Shown piece after piece: positions 32,441-45,577 of a stretch of DNA of 64,000 nt. The position numbers and the translations under genes are program-made. A model generated the notes under the pieces. The model was not told where the DNA came from. It made no database searches and saw only the letters and a program-made list of their open reading frames with translations. Source of the DNA: Paraescarpia echinospica (taxonomy: Eukaryota; Annelida; Polychaeta; Sabellida; Siboglinidae). The DNA lies in contig CM034541.1 in the NCBI GenBank assembly GCA_020002185.1, positions 54,126,026 to 54,190,025 of the forward strand, read 5' to 3'. The first letter of the stretch is position 1, and each line of letters begins with the position of its first letter.

Positions 32441-32799
32441 TTATACGCTAATTGTACATATACAGGTGCTCGTAGTCTCGTTCTTGTCTCTTGGAGACAG
32501 TTCCTTGCTGTTAGCACCAAACACACGTTCATTGGACAAGTATTGGACAACGGCCTCGTATTCGGTGATGACGTCAAACTGTTGTAGGGCATCGACATAA
32601 ATATCCTGACTGTTCACGTTTCGCATGCATGTGTCTGTATGTACATTACATGCATACCAGTGATCCAATGTTCCGTTCACTGTGGAATTCAATTTCCAAA
32701 TACCTAGTTTCTTCAGGACGAAATCTGCACGAATTGTCTCACAACGCGTACAGTCTACGCGTAGTAGAATGTGCCTAACTAAGCTATCGTCCTACGCAA
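32441..32799 (-). other. Exon-like open frame of unknown function
   Basis: A minus-strand frame of about 118 codons is open from a stop near 32,800 to a TAA at 32,441. It contains NSTVNGTLDHWYACNVHTD and FDVITEYEAVVQYL with two N-glycosylation-type sequons (NST, NGT). A possible acceptor (TTCGTGCAG) lies inside it. GC content rises just beyond it on the right. I considered a carbohydrate sulfotransferase but could not support it. Confidence 0.25.
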
Positions 32800-33426
32800 A
32801 ATGCCGTTGCGTCTTGGGCACTAACATAATATTTAATAATTACATTCACGTCTTCGTTACAGGAAGCTCTGACGTCAAATATTGACACTTCATTACACTG
32901 TACACTTGCAAGCAACATCGTGTTTGTATCTATCGGCATAGTATAATAACACAATGCTCTCGCAAGCAGATGTCACGATGTCACCGTACATCACGCTGAC
33001 ACGGCTGCTTTTAATTGAAGTACGTATGACTAAACCAGGCCGGCGGATTACATGTGTCATTGGCCGTGCATATGACGTCACTTGCATTCGGTAGTTCAGC
33101 GACTCTTCAAAACAAAACACGAGTGCCACCCACATTGTCGCTGGTCCGGTCACTCAGATGGAGCACTGTGTTCCACCGCGGACAGCCACCGACGTGCACT
33201 GAAAGACGAATTGCGCTGAGCTGCCCCGCGAAGACAGACGTGATCTCGCGCATGGTTCACGTCTACTCGCGCCGTCACGTGAGCAGCGCGATACAGGCGC
33301 CAAGAACTGTGGCGAATACGAGCACTGTCAGAAGAACGACAGAGACGAGACACACGCACTTCCGGCGTCTGTGGTGATCATCCGGTTCCACCTGAAACAC
33401 GCGTACACGCTAACTATAACCGAGCT

Positions 33427-33612
33427 AGCGTGTGTGTGTGTATGTGTGTGCGTGCGTGTGTGTGCGTGTGTGCGCGCGTGTGTGTGCGCGTGTGTGTGCG
33501 CGCGTGTGTGGGGGTGGGTGGGGAAGGGTGGGTGCGTACATGTGTGTGTGAGTACGTGTGTGGGGGGTGGATGCGTGCGTGCGTGTGTGTGTGTGTGTGC
33601 GTGCGTGTGTAT
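33427..33612 (+). repeat. GT/GC-rich simple repeat
   Basis: An imperfect (GT)n tract with GTGC and GGGTGG interruptions. Long Cys/Val/Arg or His/Thr frames on both strands (33,371-33,790 and 33,328-33,846) result from it. Confidence 0.9.
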
Positions 33613-34490
33613 ATGTCTTAACGTTTCCCTCCAAGATGACTTGCACATCATGCGCCAAACTTTCCGGAATTCATGCACGACCCGCCGAAAGAAAACTAAC
33701 GCCTTATTGGTTTCGAAATTCTCCGTTGGTTGCGTCCGTCCGTCCGCCCGTAGCCCGCCTGTCCGTTTTACACTTATCGTCAGTGAATAACTGAAAATAA
33801 TATCAACTGTTATCCAATGAGTTGCTTTTCTTGACAAATCAATCAAGTTTGACGACTCTTGAGGGTGCTAGTTTTTGTTACGCGTTCCCGCTGTGAGTAT
33901 ATTTTAAAGAAGACGTCTGGTATGCTACTTTGAGAAGGAAAGTACGAAGAAGGAAAACGGAATTACAACATAATAAGCGAGCCGCCTTGCCAACTCACCG
34001 ATACCACTTCCTCTGCAGTCGATGATGTTTCGCTGCACGAATATAGCGATTTACATTCTGAAACAACAAACGGAAAGGAACGTTTCAGGGCATAGAAAAA
34101 AAAGTACTTAACTATGTTATACTGACATGCACTGCGCGAACAAAAATGTGTCGGTGTGTATCTTATCATGTCATATATCATATCATACCATGGTACTATC
34201 GTGTTTATTGAAATAAGCGGTTTATACATAAACCAAATCTTGGATATTTTGGATGTTTTAACAGGAATCTGAAGGTGAACATTTTTTAATTTTGGTTTTC
34301 GTCAGTCTTCGCCGACTTCCGGCGGTACCTTCACTTAGTCACTTCATCATTTGACAAGGACGGTCGAATGGTGCCACTCCAACAGAGGGTTTAAATTAAG
34401 CCAGCCTCGTGTGTCTTTTGTGGTGCATTGCAGGACGTGTACGGTTACATTACACCATTCCATTTATCCGTCACAAGCGCCTGTGCGACT

Positions 34491-34574
34491 GCCCCAATAC
34501 GTTCTACTTCCGGCACCAGACCCAGTGGGCCTGCCCCAGTGCGGTCTACTTCCGGTACCAGCGGCAGTGCGAGT
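34491..34574 (+). repeat. Two-copy 42-bp tandem repeat
   Basis: Two 42-bp units starting GCCCCA at 34,491 and 34,533 share the core GTCTACTTCCGGTACCAG. A weak relative lies near 35,070-35,110. Confidence 0.5.
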
Positions 34575-35244
34575 ACGGGGTCAGCCCACTGTTGGTTTTC
34601 CCATAGGCGACCATGTTAACGTTTTGTCTGATTATAAGAAAACGTGACCGATAAAATGTCTTAAACTTCTCACCTGCTGCTATCATCATCTCATTGACAT
34701 GCTGATAGATTTTAACCAAAATTGCATACTTCCAGCTCTCGTAAAATGCCTGTATGTGTGACACCCGTCAATATTTATAAATGCCGGCAAGAATTACTCC
34801 GCAAACAGGTCACACAGGCAAATTGCTGCCAAATATCCTTCCGCTTATTCAAATCATCTAGAAATCCACCATTTTATAGTCAACACCTTCTACAACCAAA
34901 CATGAAAATCTCCCTACTCAAATGCACTTATGTCACAGCATGTGAATTTGGTAAAAAAATCATTTCTCAAAAATACACTGCATTTTTCTTCGTGTGCAGC
35001 GGACAGGAAGTCTAACTAGAACATGACCCCGTACGAATTTGTCAACGATTGCCTACATCAATTGTGGTAGGACTGCGCCGTTGCCGTCGACATCCGGTAT
35101 TAGCGGTGGTGCGGCTGTGCAGTTGTGAAGATGCGAAAACCGTTGCATCGCAAATGTTGTGGTAGCCGTTGATATAAAATCGATTTCCTAAAAGACGGAA
35201 ACAGTGGAAGGCGACGACGTGGAGCTAGAGAGAAAGCAGTTATA

Positions 35245-35470
35245 ACAGCAATATTAAATTTCTATAGCGCCGATATCCTCAGAAATCTGAGCTCAGAGGC
35301 GCAACATACAAGAATCGTTTGGCAAAATCATTAACATGGATAAGGAAGAGTCGTCATTAGAGCAAGGAACCGCCGAAGGTTAGGGTGGGAATGCAATTTC
35401 AAATAAATAACTCTTTAATTTTTGAGAAAGGTAGGTATAGTCTGAGATGATTTTAAAGGAAAACAAAAGG
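35245..35470 (-). mobile_element. LINE 3' end fragment
   Basis: Minus-strand sequence ends with GCGCCTCTGAGCTCAGATTT, then ATCGGCGCTATAGAAATTTAATATT, as in the tail of the LINE at 60,695. Only the last codons and 3' UTR remain. Confidence 0.65.
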
Positions 35471-35788
35471 CAACGTTGTGGTGTTAAGCACCTACAAGAG
35501 TTAGCACAAACTAACCATTTGCATCTACAATCACAATTTTCAGTTCAGTGGTTTACTCGGAATGTAGTCTTAAAGTGGAAGATTCTAACGAAATCTGTGA
35601 TAACATGCAGACTGCCATCTTAGTGATGACGCGTTCATTTGGCCGAAAGCAACCAATAAACGAGCAGCATTATTGTTGCCGTATACGACACACTGTCTTG
35701 TGTAGTTCGCGTAGTTGGTTCATGTTCATGGGATGCGGTTCGTCATATTAGTATAAGTTGAGCTTACAGTGAAAACGTGACTTGCAAT

Positions 35789-37169
35789 GTGCCATACTGC
35801 TCTACATACGGTTGTAACAATAGTACAGCGAAGGATAATGAGCCAGAAGTGAAATAGTGGATTCACAACTGTGGACGGGCTGGTTGGTTGCCTTCGAAAT
35901 ATAACGGCAAAGGCACTATGTTCAGATCATTTTGAAGAAACGTGCTTCGAAGGAAATCTATATCGTCAGTTAATTACACAAGATCCGACAAAACGTCGCC
36001 GACGTCGATGTTTGAAGCCAGGTGCAGTGCCTACGATATTTTAGTCACGGACCTCAGCCGTCGAAGAGACGCATATTTTCGATCAAACGCGCCGCCGCCG
36101 AGAAATCGATCGCAAGAAGGTTAGTACCGAGTTACTTGGTATCCAATTATAATCTGTTGACATTTGAGATGCAATATATGCTGGAGGCAAGCCAGAACAG
36201 TACCAGAATGTACTATATTGCACCACAAAGAGTTTAGACTTTAGAAGAATAGAAAAAGTTAACGGCAATCAAGTCGCCTGAGCGATATTACAGTAACGGA
36301 TTAACATGGGCTGGAATGATTGTCGTTTATAATAACATTGCAAAACTTACTGTATTTTGTGTTAAATGAACAAAAATACGTTCTGCATTCAATAATATTG
36401 CATTAGACATTGTTATATATCGAAATGTTTGGCCTATCATTTATGTCATGATTTTATATAATTGGACTTCGTATATAATTATGTGTGACTATTGTTTATG
36501 TGACGAAGAATATCACTATATACTCTATTGTAAAACGTTTAAAATGGCTTGATTTGTATTTAGTAAAATTACATAATGTTACTCAATTTTAGTTAAGGGG
36601 ATACAACCCAGGTGAAAGTCGTTTTTTTTTATAGAAAAAAATACTAAAATGTTTTTTTATGCCAGATTATGATAGCTTATTATGTTTACTGTGAATATAT
36701 ATCATTTTACAACAATTACATACCTTTAAACCACTCTTATCCATGGAATAAGGGTGTCAATATCAAGTAATGTTTATCCATTATGCCACATTTTATGGCC
36801 ATTTTCTAAAAAAAACATTTAAATTCAGCATTTGGAAGGATATCTCTAGGAGTAATTATGTGATCCAAATATAGTTATCAATGAGCTCACCAGATACACC
36901 ATGTTTGTATTATAAAAATACTGGCATCACTCAATAATCATATGTTGTCAAAATATCTTTAATAATATACCATGTGTACACATCTTCACTAACTTGTTTT
37001 TTTGTACACTAACAGCAAAAGCAGGTAACAGCTGTTGTGAAAATATCTTGAATTTGGATCAAAAATATAAATAATTGTAATTTGTATTTCAGCTCGATCA
37101 CCACCATGATGTGGCACATGGGGAAAGGCATCAACCGCAAGTTTACTGTGAAGGTCCGAGGCAAAATAC

Positions 37170-37207
<38 letters not shown>

Positions 37208-38789
37208 GTACAAAATAGTATATCGCAAAGATTTTAAAAAGGAAACTTTTAAAAGGGTTAAATAATTATCTTATTAGGTTATAATTACCTAAAAACTGAT
37301 TTTATTATGAAATGTAATATTTCGCAACATTGAACTAACGACGATGCAAAGACCTCCTTCATTGGATACAGAATGTATCAAATCATCTGTGGTGGTGTTG
37401 TGCAACATGCAACGGTGACGCACAGTTGCTGGAGTAAGTACCAAACTTGATATGTATTCATTTTATACCTGAGGCAAGTCCAAAGCAACAAGTAACCTTT
37501 AGATTTGCAATCAGTAGATGATGAGTAGGGACCACGACCCAAGTAGTGCAAGGTGAATTCCAGTCACCGACATGAATCCCAAATACACTAAATCAGCTCC
37601 TATGCATAACTAACATTATAATAAGTTTTCGAAAATACTGAATTTCATAGGCATCCAACTCGTTTTTTTCAGGATGGCTACTCAAAAGTACCAGTCAGCA
37701 TGACTACTACCTTATCAGTAAATGTGTTTTTTCAGACTTCCAAAACTGATAATGTAAATGCTGTTTACATGTTATGTGTTAATATGTGGACTACCGACTT
37801 ATGTATGGGACCAAAAATGTTACATAGTCAAAGTTCCTGATGACCAACTATTCAGTGGTTTAGTCACTTAGATGTGAGGGGGCGAATACACGGATGGATA
37901 GTGCTCATTCTGTATCACCCTACCTATTTCTTGTAACCAGTTGCTGTGTACATTTATGAGTACAGTTACTTGAGTGTAATAAATTACATCTCCGTGTAAT
38001 AATTACATTCCAGAATGCAATTGTCTGTAATGAAATAAATAAGAGCACTTGTGTCATTATCACCAATTATATTAAAGAAATATAAAATCAAAACATGATA
38101 TCAAAATACAGTCACCGTATATACAGTTGATACAAAATTTAAGAAAAAACAAGTTATAATACATTATGTGAAGGAATGTGATGATGGAATGCCTTATTTG
38201 TAAGGATCAGTATCGTTTTACTAATGTACCAGTACGATTACCATGATTGGCCATTTATCGTTACTAAAAACAATCAGCACTTTACACAGGAAAAGCATTT
38301 TAAAGTTCACTGAATGCTGCAGTCATAAGGTAAATAACAGCAGCTTACTAACAACATATAGACTGGTGTGTTACACCAGTTGTTTGCAGACATTTTATTA
38401 GAATACTGCATGCACTATTCTTCACTGTAGGAATGAAAGCTAGATTGATGCTGTCTGCTCTGGCGTGGAACTACCGACCACGTCCCAGCCCAGACAAACA
38501 TGTTGAGACTGGTGTCACGTGGTCCAAAAGACGCAAGCAATGGGTGCTGCATAACAGACCACAGCAGGTGAACCCAAGTACCCACCTACAAATGCTCACG
38601 GATCGAGTGACAGATGTGTTTATAAAGAAATATCACACTGCATCCGATCACAGTCACTGGGGCAGATGTCCCAAAACCAGAGAAGGAGGATCTGCTGGCA
38701 GCAAGAGTCAGTCACTTTGTAAAGAAACAGTAAATACTGCCACCACCAACCTACACCTTCATAGGTCACATGTACATTGTCTAGTTTAG
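35789..38789 (+). pseudogene. THAP-domain transposon-type gene, multi-exon, broken
   Basis: A THAP zinc-finger domain is recognisable at 35,789-36,043: VPYCSTYGCNNST, then WIHNCGR..W, then LCSDHFEETCFE, and the closing GAVPTIF. One in-frame stop and one frame change break it. Downstream exon-like blocks belong to one protein family. 37,093-37,153 gives MMWHMGKGINRKFTVK after TTTCAG. 37,343-37,433 gives CKDLLHWIQNVSNHLWWC before a GTAAGT donor. 38,431-38,789 gives MKARLMLSALAWNYRPRP after ACTGTAG. The exon normally joining the last two was not found. Such genes are multicopy and THAP domains serve DNA binding in several transposases; a Kolobok-type origin is my inference. Confidence 0.7.
36353..37345 (+). 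repeat. Direct repeat copy 2 of a THAP-transposon segment
   Basis: This is the fuller partner of 30,813-31,556, embedded in an intron-exon stretch of the THAP-type pseudogene. Its TA hairpin (about 37,169-37,209) is longer than in copy 1. The additional 36,520-36,745 segment was either lost from copy 1 or gained here. Confidence 0.85.
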
Positions 38790-41150
38790 TTTTCAAGTCC
38801 AGCGTGGTATCCCTCGTGTTGTCCCCCATCGGGGGCAGGGAACCTTGATCTTATTCCATGGCTGGCGCATGCTGGTAGAACTCTCTGTACCTTCGTCCCA
38901 GCTTGCCATGGATCCACCAGGTAAACTGTCTGTATGCAGCCCACCTGAGAGACCTGAAATAAATTAGGCTCAAATAAACATCTGACATTGTAAATAAATG
39001 ACATATAAAAATCTGTTCTATAACGACACCATTCCTTTTTTTATAAATTGTTTACCATTAAACATGTGTTCATCTGGAATAAGGCAAATATTGATAATTT
39101 TGCACTACAGAACAAATTATGACTGTGCAACAAACATTGTATCTATTCGTTATGATAACTTAAGTGGAACCTTTATAATTTGTTCTGTAGTGAGAGAGTA
39201 TCACTTTATTCATACAGTAGAATACAATAAAGTGTGAAACGATAACCCAACTACATGTGTGAATACAGTAAATAACTATGTATAGTAGTATATTGTAGCA
39301 GGCTAAGGTAAATAATGGCTAACGGTTAAAGTAAGTCATATTGAAAATGAACACATTTATGTATATGATTACATGCTGTTGAGGGACATTTTATTTTGTA
39401 ATTATTGTCATATTAGGGTGATGGTCATCATATTTAAATTTGTCTTGGGTCAAACCAGTGTGGTTCGTCTTTACATTTAGAAAGGGTGAATGGCGTTAGC
39501 AGGGCTAGTTTAGACAAGCATACGATTGAATTAGTTGTTTTGTTGGTGGTTTTATTCCAAGAGATTTTAAGGAGGTTGTCAGTCTTAGATTTGTTGGGTT
39601 CAGATACATAGCCTCTGCAACCTATTTCAATGCATGTTAATTCTGATTTTATTCCGTTATTGTTTACATCATGGATTAGTGCGACATACTTGTTAGTTTT
39701 GAATACATGATCTTTCTTGATGTTAGGTTCAAATGGTAGTCAGTTCAATGATGTGAATTTTCTTAACATGTGGATGGTAGATGACGTATGGTAAGTCCAC
39801 TAAGTAATTTCCCTGGAAGATTGTTAATAATTTTGGCATCAGGCATGATATTGCTGATAAAATTACCTATATATATTTGTATTGCTAGTGCTACTATGAT
39901 GTTGTATTGTGTTCATTATTAATACATTTCAATAAATATTTAACAACACATTTCACTGGTCTTGTAACAATGCATGCACATATATACGTACTTGTTTGTT
40001 GGATGGTCTAATTCCCATTCTGCAGCATCACCTGCTCCAAACAAAGAATTATAAATCCCCTGCTGTTTGTAATGCACAGCAGTCCACCTGTAACAAAGAA
40101 TTAAGCATTTAAATAATAGTTTTACACGAATGTTAAACAAACGTGGATTATTATTCTGAACAGATTTCACAAAGAATGCATCACGATCCTCTAACTGTAT
40201 TCATCCCAGTATTATACCTGGGTCCATAGAAATATGCAGATTAAGGAAGGCCGTTTTGAAATGTGTCAATATTTGCACAAAACGGTGGTCATTTTCTTTG
40301 TCACCAAAACAAAATTCATAAGAGCCAATGTAAATTTTGGGCAGAAAAATTGCAGTATGCATAAAGTTAAAAATAATTTATCTACCTGCCATGTGTTTAA
40401 AAAGTAGTACTGCCACATATTGTTCATACATGCATAGCCATTACTGCGAATATGAAGAGTGTCGACGGGGATAGAACAAAAGGGGAGTTAATTCCTGCTT
40501 ATTTTCTATCATAGCTCTGCCCTGTACAATTTTGGTTCACATGAATCATGGAACCATTCAACTACATTTCTTTTAAAAAGTGAAGGTACAGCCATGGGTG
40601 GTATTCGAAAATGGACATGTCAAAGTTCAAACACTGAGTCCAGTGGCACTGTAGTGAGATCTAACTAAGTTAAAAGTAAATCAATCCTAAATGTAAGACA
40701 AGTGACTTGTCCCGGCCCGAGCGATCATCTCTCGCTGTTCATACGCAGCCCGGAACTTAGGCTCATCGGTTATTTAAACAATAAACTAAACAGATTAATA
40801 ATTACCTTCACCAACAGCGTTGCTGTCGAGTAGCAACCGCCTCCTCAGGCTCCTGGCAGCAGACATATTCAGTTCTTGTTCCTGAACAAGGAGATCGCTG
40901 CGGCATTTTCCACACCGACACCAGTCAGTTTCATCTCGGCATGGTATGCGCCTCGACATTTCCACTGCCCATGGGCCTTCCTGTTCGTGCCCACCGGCAC
41001 GCGCCTCTGCCCTATCTTCCAACACAGGCCCTTGTTTTTGTGGTTCAAACCGGTATCCAGCTGCTTCGAAATCGATTTGGTTTTCGTTGTCTTCCGAAGA
41101 ATTGGCGTGATGTGTCCATAGGACATTTTGCCAGTCAAAATACAGATACA
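38786..41150 (-). pseudogene. P2X7-like intracellular-domain gene, three exons, frameshifted
   Basis: Exon 1 (about 41,150-40,812) encodes an acidic SSEDNENQIDFEAAGYRFEP, then PCRDETDWCRCGKC, and after a frame change EYVCCQEPEEA. It ends at a GTGAAG donor. Exon 2 (40,087-39,992) lies between TTGTTACAG and a GTACGT donor. Exon 3 (38,953-38,786) follows TTTATTTCAG and joins exon 2 in phase, giving DHPTNK/SLRWAAYRQFTWW. A second frame change then leads to RVLPACASHGIRSRFPAPDGG. WCxCGxC, CCxE, AYRQFxxW and RxxxPAC...IRxxFP are hallmarks of the zinc-binding P2X7 C-terminal-like domain, widespread as stand-alone multicopy genes in invertebrates. Two frame changes argue for a pseudogene. Its 3' end overlaps the THAP-type frame by 4 nt, tail to tail. 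Confidence 0.7.
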
Positions 41151-41385
41151 GATAAAGAAGCAAAAGAATTGGAAAGCTATTTTATTTACACAGTCACAGC
41201 GCATGCGCACATAGTTTAATTGGTAAACTTACCATAGCGCCACCTAACGGAGTTGGGAACAAATAGTACGCAGAAAATTTACTAAGCGAATTACGACAGT
41301 GTGACGTCATTTTCTTTTAACAATGGCGTCCATAGAAATTCGGTAGTTGTGTGTTCAAAAATGTTTTCCTGGTAAACCGCTGACG

Positions 41386-41845
41386 TTAAACATTTGATTG
41401 TAGTTGGAAATTGTTAGTTTGTATTAACTCTTTTAGATGCTTAACACCAAAACGTTGCCTTTTGTTTTCCTTTAAGGTGGTACGGAGTTGATTCCAGGTC
41501 ATGGGTGCAGCTACAGAAAAAAGCACGCTTGCCGATATTAAGCTGGGTTTTCGGAACAAAACGTTGTTGTGAAACAGATGATCTGAGATTCCTGGGGATA
41601 TCGGAAAAACGACGGAGATTAAACAAATAGGTTGGGTGTTGTGTAGAAAAGGGTACGATATGTGATAGCGGCTAACTTGACTATTATTATATTCGATATG
41701 CAACTGGAAGCCAGTGTAACTGTTCAACTAGGGACCGTGATGGTAAGGAACGAGGTGGTTTTAGTACCACACATACTAAACAATTCTGTATACGTTAGAG
41801 TTTATCTAAGTCCTTTTTTGCAATATTGTTTAGGAGTGTGAAGTC
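41386..41845 (-). mobile_element. LINE C-terminal and 3' fragment
   Basis: The minus-strand frame contains SPGISDHLFHNN, FSVAAPMTWNQL and LKEL. The same blocks occur in the LINE at 60,906-61,253 (SDIPRNLRSSLSQR, FSVAAPKIWNQ). It is a 5'-truncated relative of that element. Confidence 0.75.
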
Positions 41846-44800
41846 CGTAAAAGAAGTACCAATACATAGAATGGCCAGTTCGACACTGAATCGCTTATGG
41901 ATATCGTACGAGAAAATTAAACCAACATCAGGAAAAAGGACACCAACAAACGCCGTAGCAAAGCTGACGCTTCAAAGAAAACAACTGTTGGCGGAAACAG
42001 TCAATCTGTGTCCCGCTAGCATTGATGGGCGCACGATGAACGCACCGGACTCGTCGACAACGATACTGTGTTGAAGGTGAATTGAAGTTATTTGTGAATT
42101 ACGCTAATCAAATTGACAAGCAAACGACGTCATTCCAGCTTGTACGCATTACGCGTTCGTTCACCACCAGTTTCCATTATATTCCGTTCCATGTTTGTAT
42201 TATGTGTGTGTGCGTGCGTGCGTGCGTGCGTGCGTGTGTCTGCCTCACCACCGTAAACATGGAAGATACGGATAAGATGCTGGTGATTCGGATCTAGTTG
42301 AGTTGCAAATGTGACGACTTATAGGAATGTTGCCGCATACAGCGATGAACCATTGGCAATAGACGCCACTCAGGAAAGTCTATGACATGTATGATGATGA
42401 CGAAGATGTCAAAAAAGGAACATTTTGAGACAGTCGTCGGTGACAAACGACAATTTTAGATTCACGGACCGAACATTGAAAGTTTTATTGGGAACTGACA
42501 TATATATTCATGACATTATACATAATCACACGGATTATTTTTAACGTTAAATACAACGTCTATAAGCACAGCTGTATGTATATTGTAGTAGTATTACTAT
42601 TAATAACATGAAACGCACAACTGATAGAATTGTGCAAGCCGACCATTCAGTGATGTCACTGTCGCTGTCATGCCTCATGGAGAGTTTCAAATATTTCAGT
42701 CACTTCCGACGTCAAGGCGGCTCGATTTTTGATAACACTAAATAATTCGGTTGGGCTGCTGCCATGTTGTCATCCAGATATGATAAGGCGACCCCATGTT
42801 CGGTAACAGGAACCTATATTCATCACAATAGGTGAATAGCCGCAACACAACTCACAAGGTGTGTTGACAAGCGGGACCGACACGCTCAACACTTCGCCGT
42901 TGACAACCTCGGGAGCAGGCATTGCTTATGTCCGACTGTTATTTGTGTATGTTCATAATCCGTAGTAAACTTGTGAAATATCCAATCTCTGTGTAATTAG
43001 TCACACCAATTTACTCATCAATGGCAATATCTATCAAAATTGGTTCATAAATGTGTTAGGTTGTTTACACATCTTAATATGTTAAATATACACCTAGCGA
43101 GGAGGCTAGCCCTAGGCTATAAAGTATAAACCAAAATATAATCATAATTTGTTGTGTCACATTTCAATGTGATGATTTACATGTATAATAAAATCCAAAA
43201 TAAACGTGATGTCAGTGCAGTTACAGTTGTTCAAGAACATTTATCAAAAGACCCATACCACGATGTTGCATATGAGAGCTGGACGTCATGATATGACAGA
43301 GCAGAAGTGGAGGTATTTTCAAATGTTTGTTGACTACAATATTATTCATAGAATTGTGTAAATACAACAGCTTTACTACTATGCAATATATACATATTCC
43401 TAAGGTATTTTGCATTATAGTAGTTTTCCTAGTTTAAAAAAAAATTAAAGAAAAGAAGAACATTCTGCATCAGTGTTCAGAAAGTTAATTATAAATATAT
43501 TAACATCACATGTTATTTTTATTTGACAATTAGTTATTTTGGTAAATGTTTTTCTTTCAAAATATGATGTAAGGTACACATCATCACAGGAGAATAATTA
43601 TGGTATACATATTCATGATTGTCAATAGTATTGTATAATGTTTAGAATGAACTTAAGCTAAGATATTGAAACAGAACTTATTATTTTTAATCATTGCAGT
43701 CCAATGGAGCATGCAGTATTATTAGGCATGTTGTCTTTTTCCATTTCATTTTCTTGTTGATACGTAATCGTGTATGCTCGACTGCTCTCTCACAGCAAGT
43801 GTCTCCAAATTCCTATTCAGCACTATCTGATGCACAGTGTTCTATGCACAGTGGAGAATGTGAAAGGGTTCACATGTAAAAGTTGAAGATGATACAGTAA
43901 TATTTCCTCATCCTTTGATTTGTCAGAATCAGCAATACTGAAATACAAACCAACTGATCTGTATAATACAAAAAGATAACCTTATTTTTTGGCATTACTA
44001 AAATCTGAGCACACAGAGGGATATTATATAATAATAATTGTAGTTGGGTTGAAATAAGTATCCCGTTAAGGCTTACCGTACTATATTGTAGTCATGAAAT
44101 ACATAAGAAATTTATCTTAATATTATTTGATAGTTTAATTGCAGTACAGAAAGTAACTATTCAGTGTACAGTTGAGTTGCACCTTTTATTTATGTAATTA
44201 CGATGATGTAGTGCATATTGTCAAAACATATATTACCCTAAGATATTTACACTGAATCAGTGAATGATGACATGCCAACCAGGTTTATTAAGAATGGTAG
44301 CTGCCAGTTCAACATAGACATTTACCGAAGGAGTCAGACGGAAGAAACAACGACACAATACAAAGGTGCCACGGAATTAAGCATTGCCATTGGACGCGAT
44401 GTTATGACACGCAAAGTTCTACACATTTATATGATTTATATTATGATCACAGGCGTAGCAGATGCGTCCAACTTCCAAGGGACCAAGTTGCGATATCGAT
44501 GGCGATGAGATGGTCATCAAATTCAGTCGTTTTATCTGTTTATAATCCACCCATTTCTTGTCTTTGGCATTCGTTGGAAAACAAACAACTCTACACCGAA
44601 GCATTTCCATAGCTGTCACCCAATATACCATGACTGGTTGCCATTAATCGAAGGCAACAATGCAACAACCGCTGAATAAGATGGCCAACATCGACCAGCC
44701 GCCAGCTTGTTTGGCACATATTACGTCACGCTCACGGAAACAGCCGAAGGCAATATGTCTTAGACGTTCTGTGGGGAAGAGTCCTTATTTGTGTAATTTA

Positions 44801-45182
44801 TGAAAATTATTTTTTTATTATTATTACATGATCACCTTACTTTGTATATATTCTATTTACTATAACGTTTTTTCTCCAACCTGTTCGTGTCACCTTTAAG
44901 ACAAGAGGTAAAGTGGCTGGAGATACACTGGAACATGGCTGCGGATTGTGGACATCGTGAAGGCTTATGACACAAACCTCACCCCCGTATGAAGAACCAC
45001 CACGAAGAACAAGAATCTGCAATTAACTGCACCATCACAGTTTGGGCATATATTGTAGATAGTTTCCATCATTGCAACGGAAATCGCCATGCATAATTTG
45101 TATATTGCCACCAGACAAAAAAATATTTCAGGCCGGGAAATTGAATACCAGTCGGATAAAACGATATACCAGCCAAAATATA
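41846..45182. other. Mostly unassigned AT-rich region
   Basis: It holds a short (GTGC)n tract at 42,204-42,240 and several frames of 60-82 codons (41,826-42,074; 44,260-44,508; 44,419-44,631; 44,837-45,022). None shows a family I recognise. The frames at 44.4-45.0 kb could be exon remnants, given the exon-like block just downstream, but I cannot support a call. Confidence 0.35.

Positions 45183-45222
<40 letters not shown>
45183..45222. repeat. (TA)n microsatellite
   Basis: A nearly pure TA dinucleotide run. Confidence 0.9.
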
Positions 45223-45223
<1 letters not shown>

Positions 45224-45290
45224 ACCCATACAAAGGTTACATGAATTTACATGAACAGTAGGTATAATTATAACATAAAGTGACATTTAC

Positions 45291-45388
45291 CGAATTTCGA
45301 AGCATCTATTCTCGGTTCTATCGTCCACGGATTCACGTCGACTGTTTCTATCATCTCCCGCAGCATGTCGCGCAAGTCACGGATGTCT
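45291..45388 (-). other. Exon-like block of unknown gene
   Basis: On the minus strand TTTTTGTTGCAG borders AGACATCC at 45,388. The open frame DIRDLRDMLREMIETVDVNP continues with WTIEPRIDASKFG up to a donor TTCG/GTAAATG at 45,291. Length (98 bp), borders and an amphipathic, Leu/Met-rich peptide look like a real internal exon. No family was assigned and no partner exon was firmly identified. Confidence 0.4.
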
Positions 45389-45470
45389 CTGCAACAAAAA
45401 TACGTTGTGATAAAACAATTAGTTATATCATGTATGTGGAAAATGTGGGTGAAGGCTGTAGATGCTCCTC

Positions 45471-45577
<107 letters not shown>

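Noticed and set aside
32441..32799. Carbohydrate sulfotransferase exon
   Set aside because: Considered from loose spacing of Cys and aromatic residues, but no PAPS-binding motif is visible; left as unknown.
33328..33846. Cys/Val-rich and His/Thr-rich long ORFs
   Set aside because: Translation of a GT/GC simple repeat in several frames.
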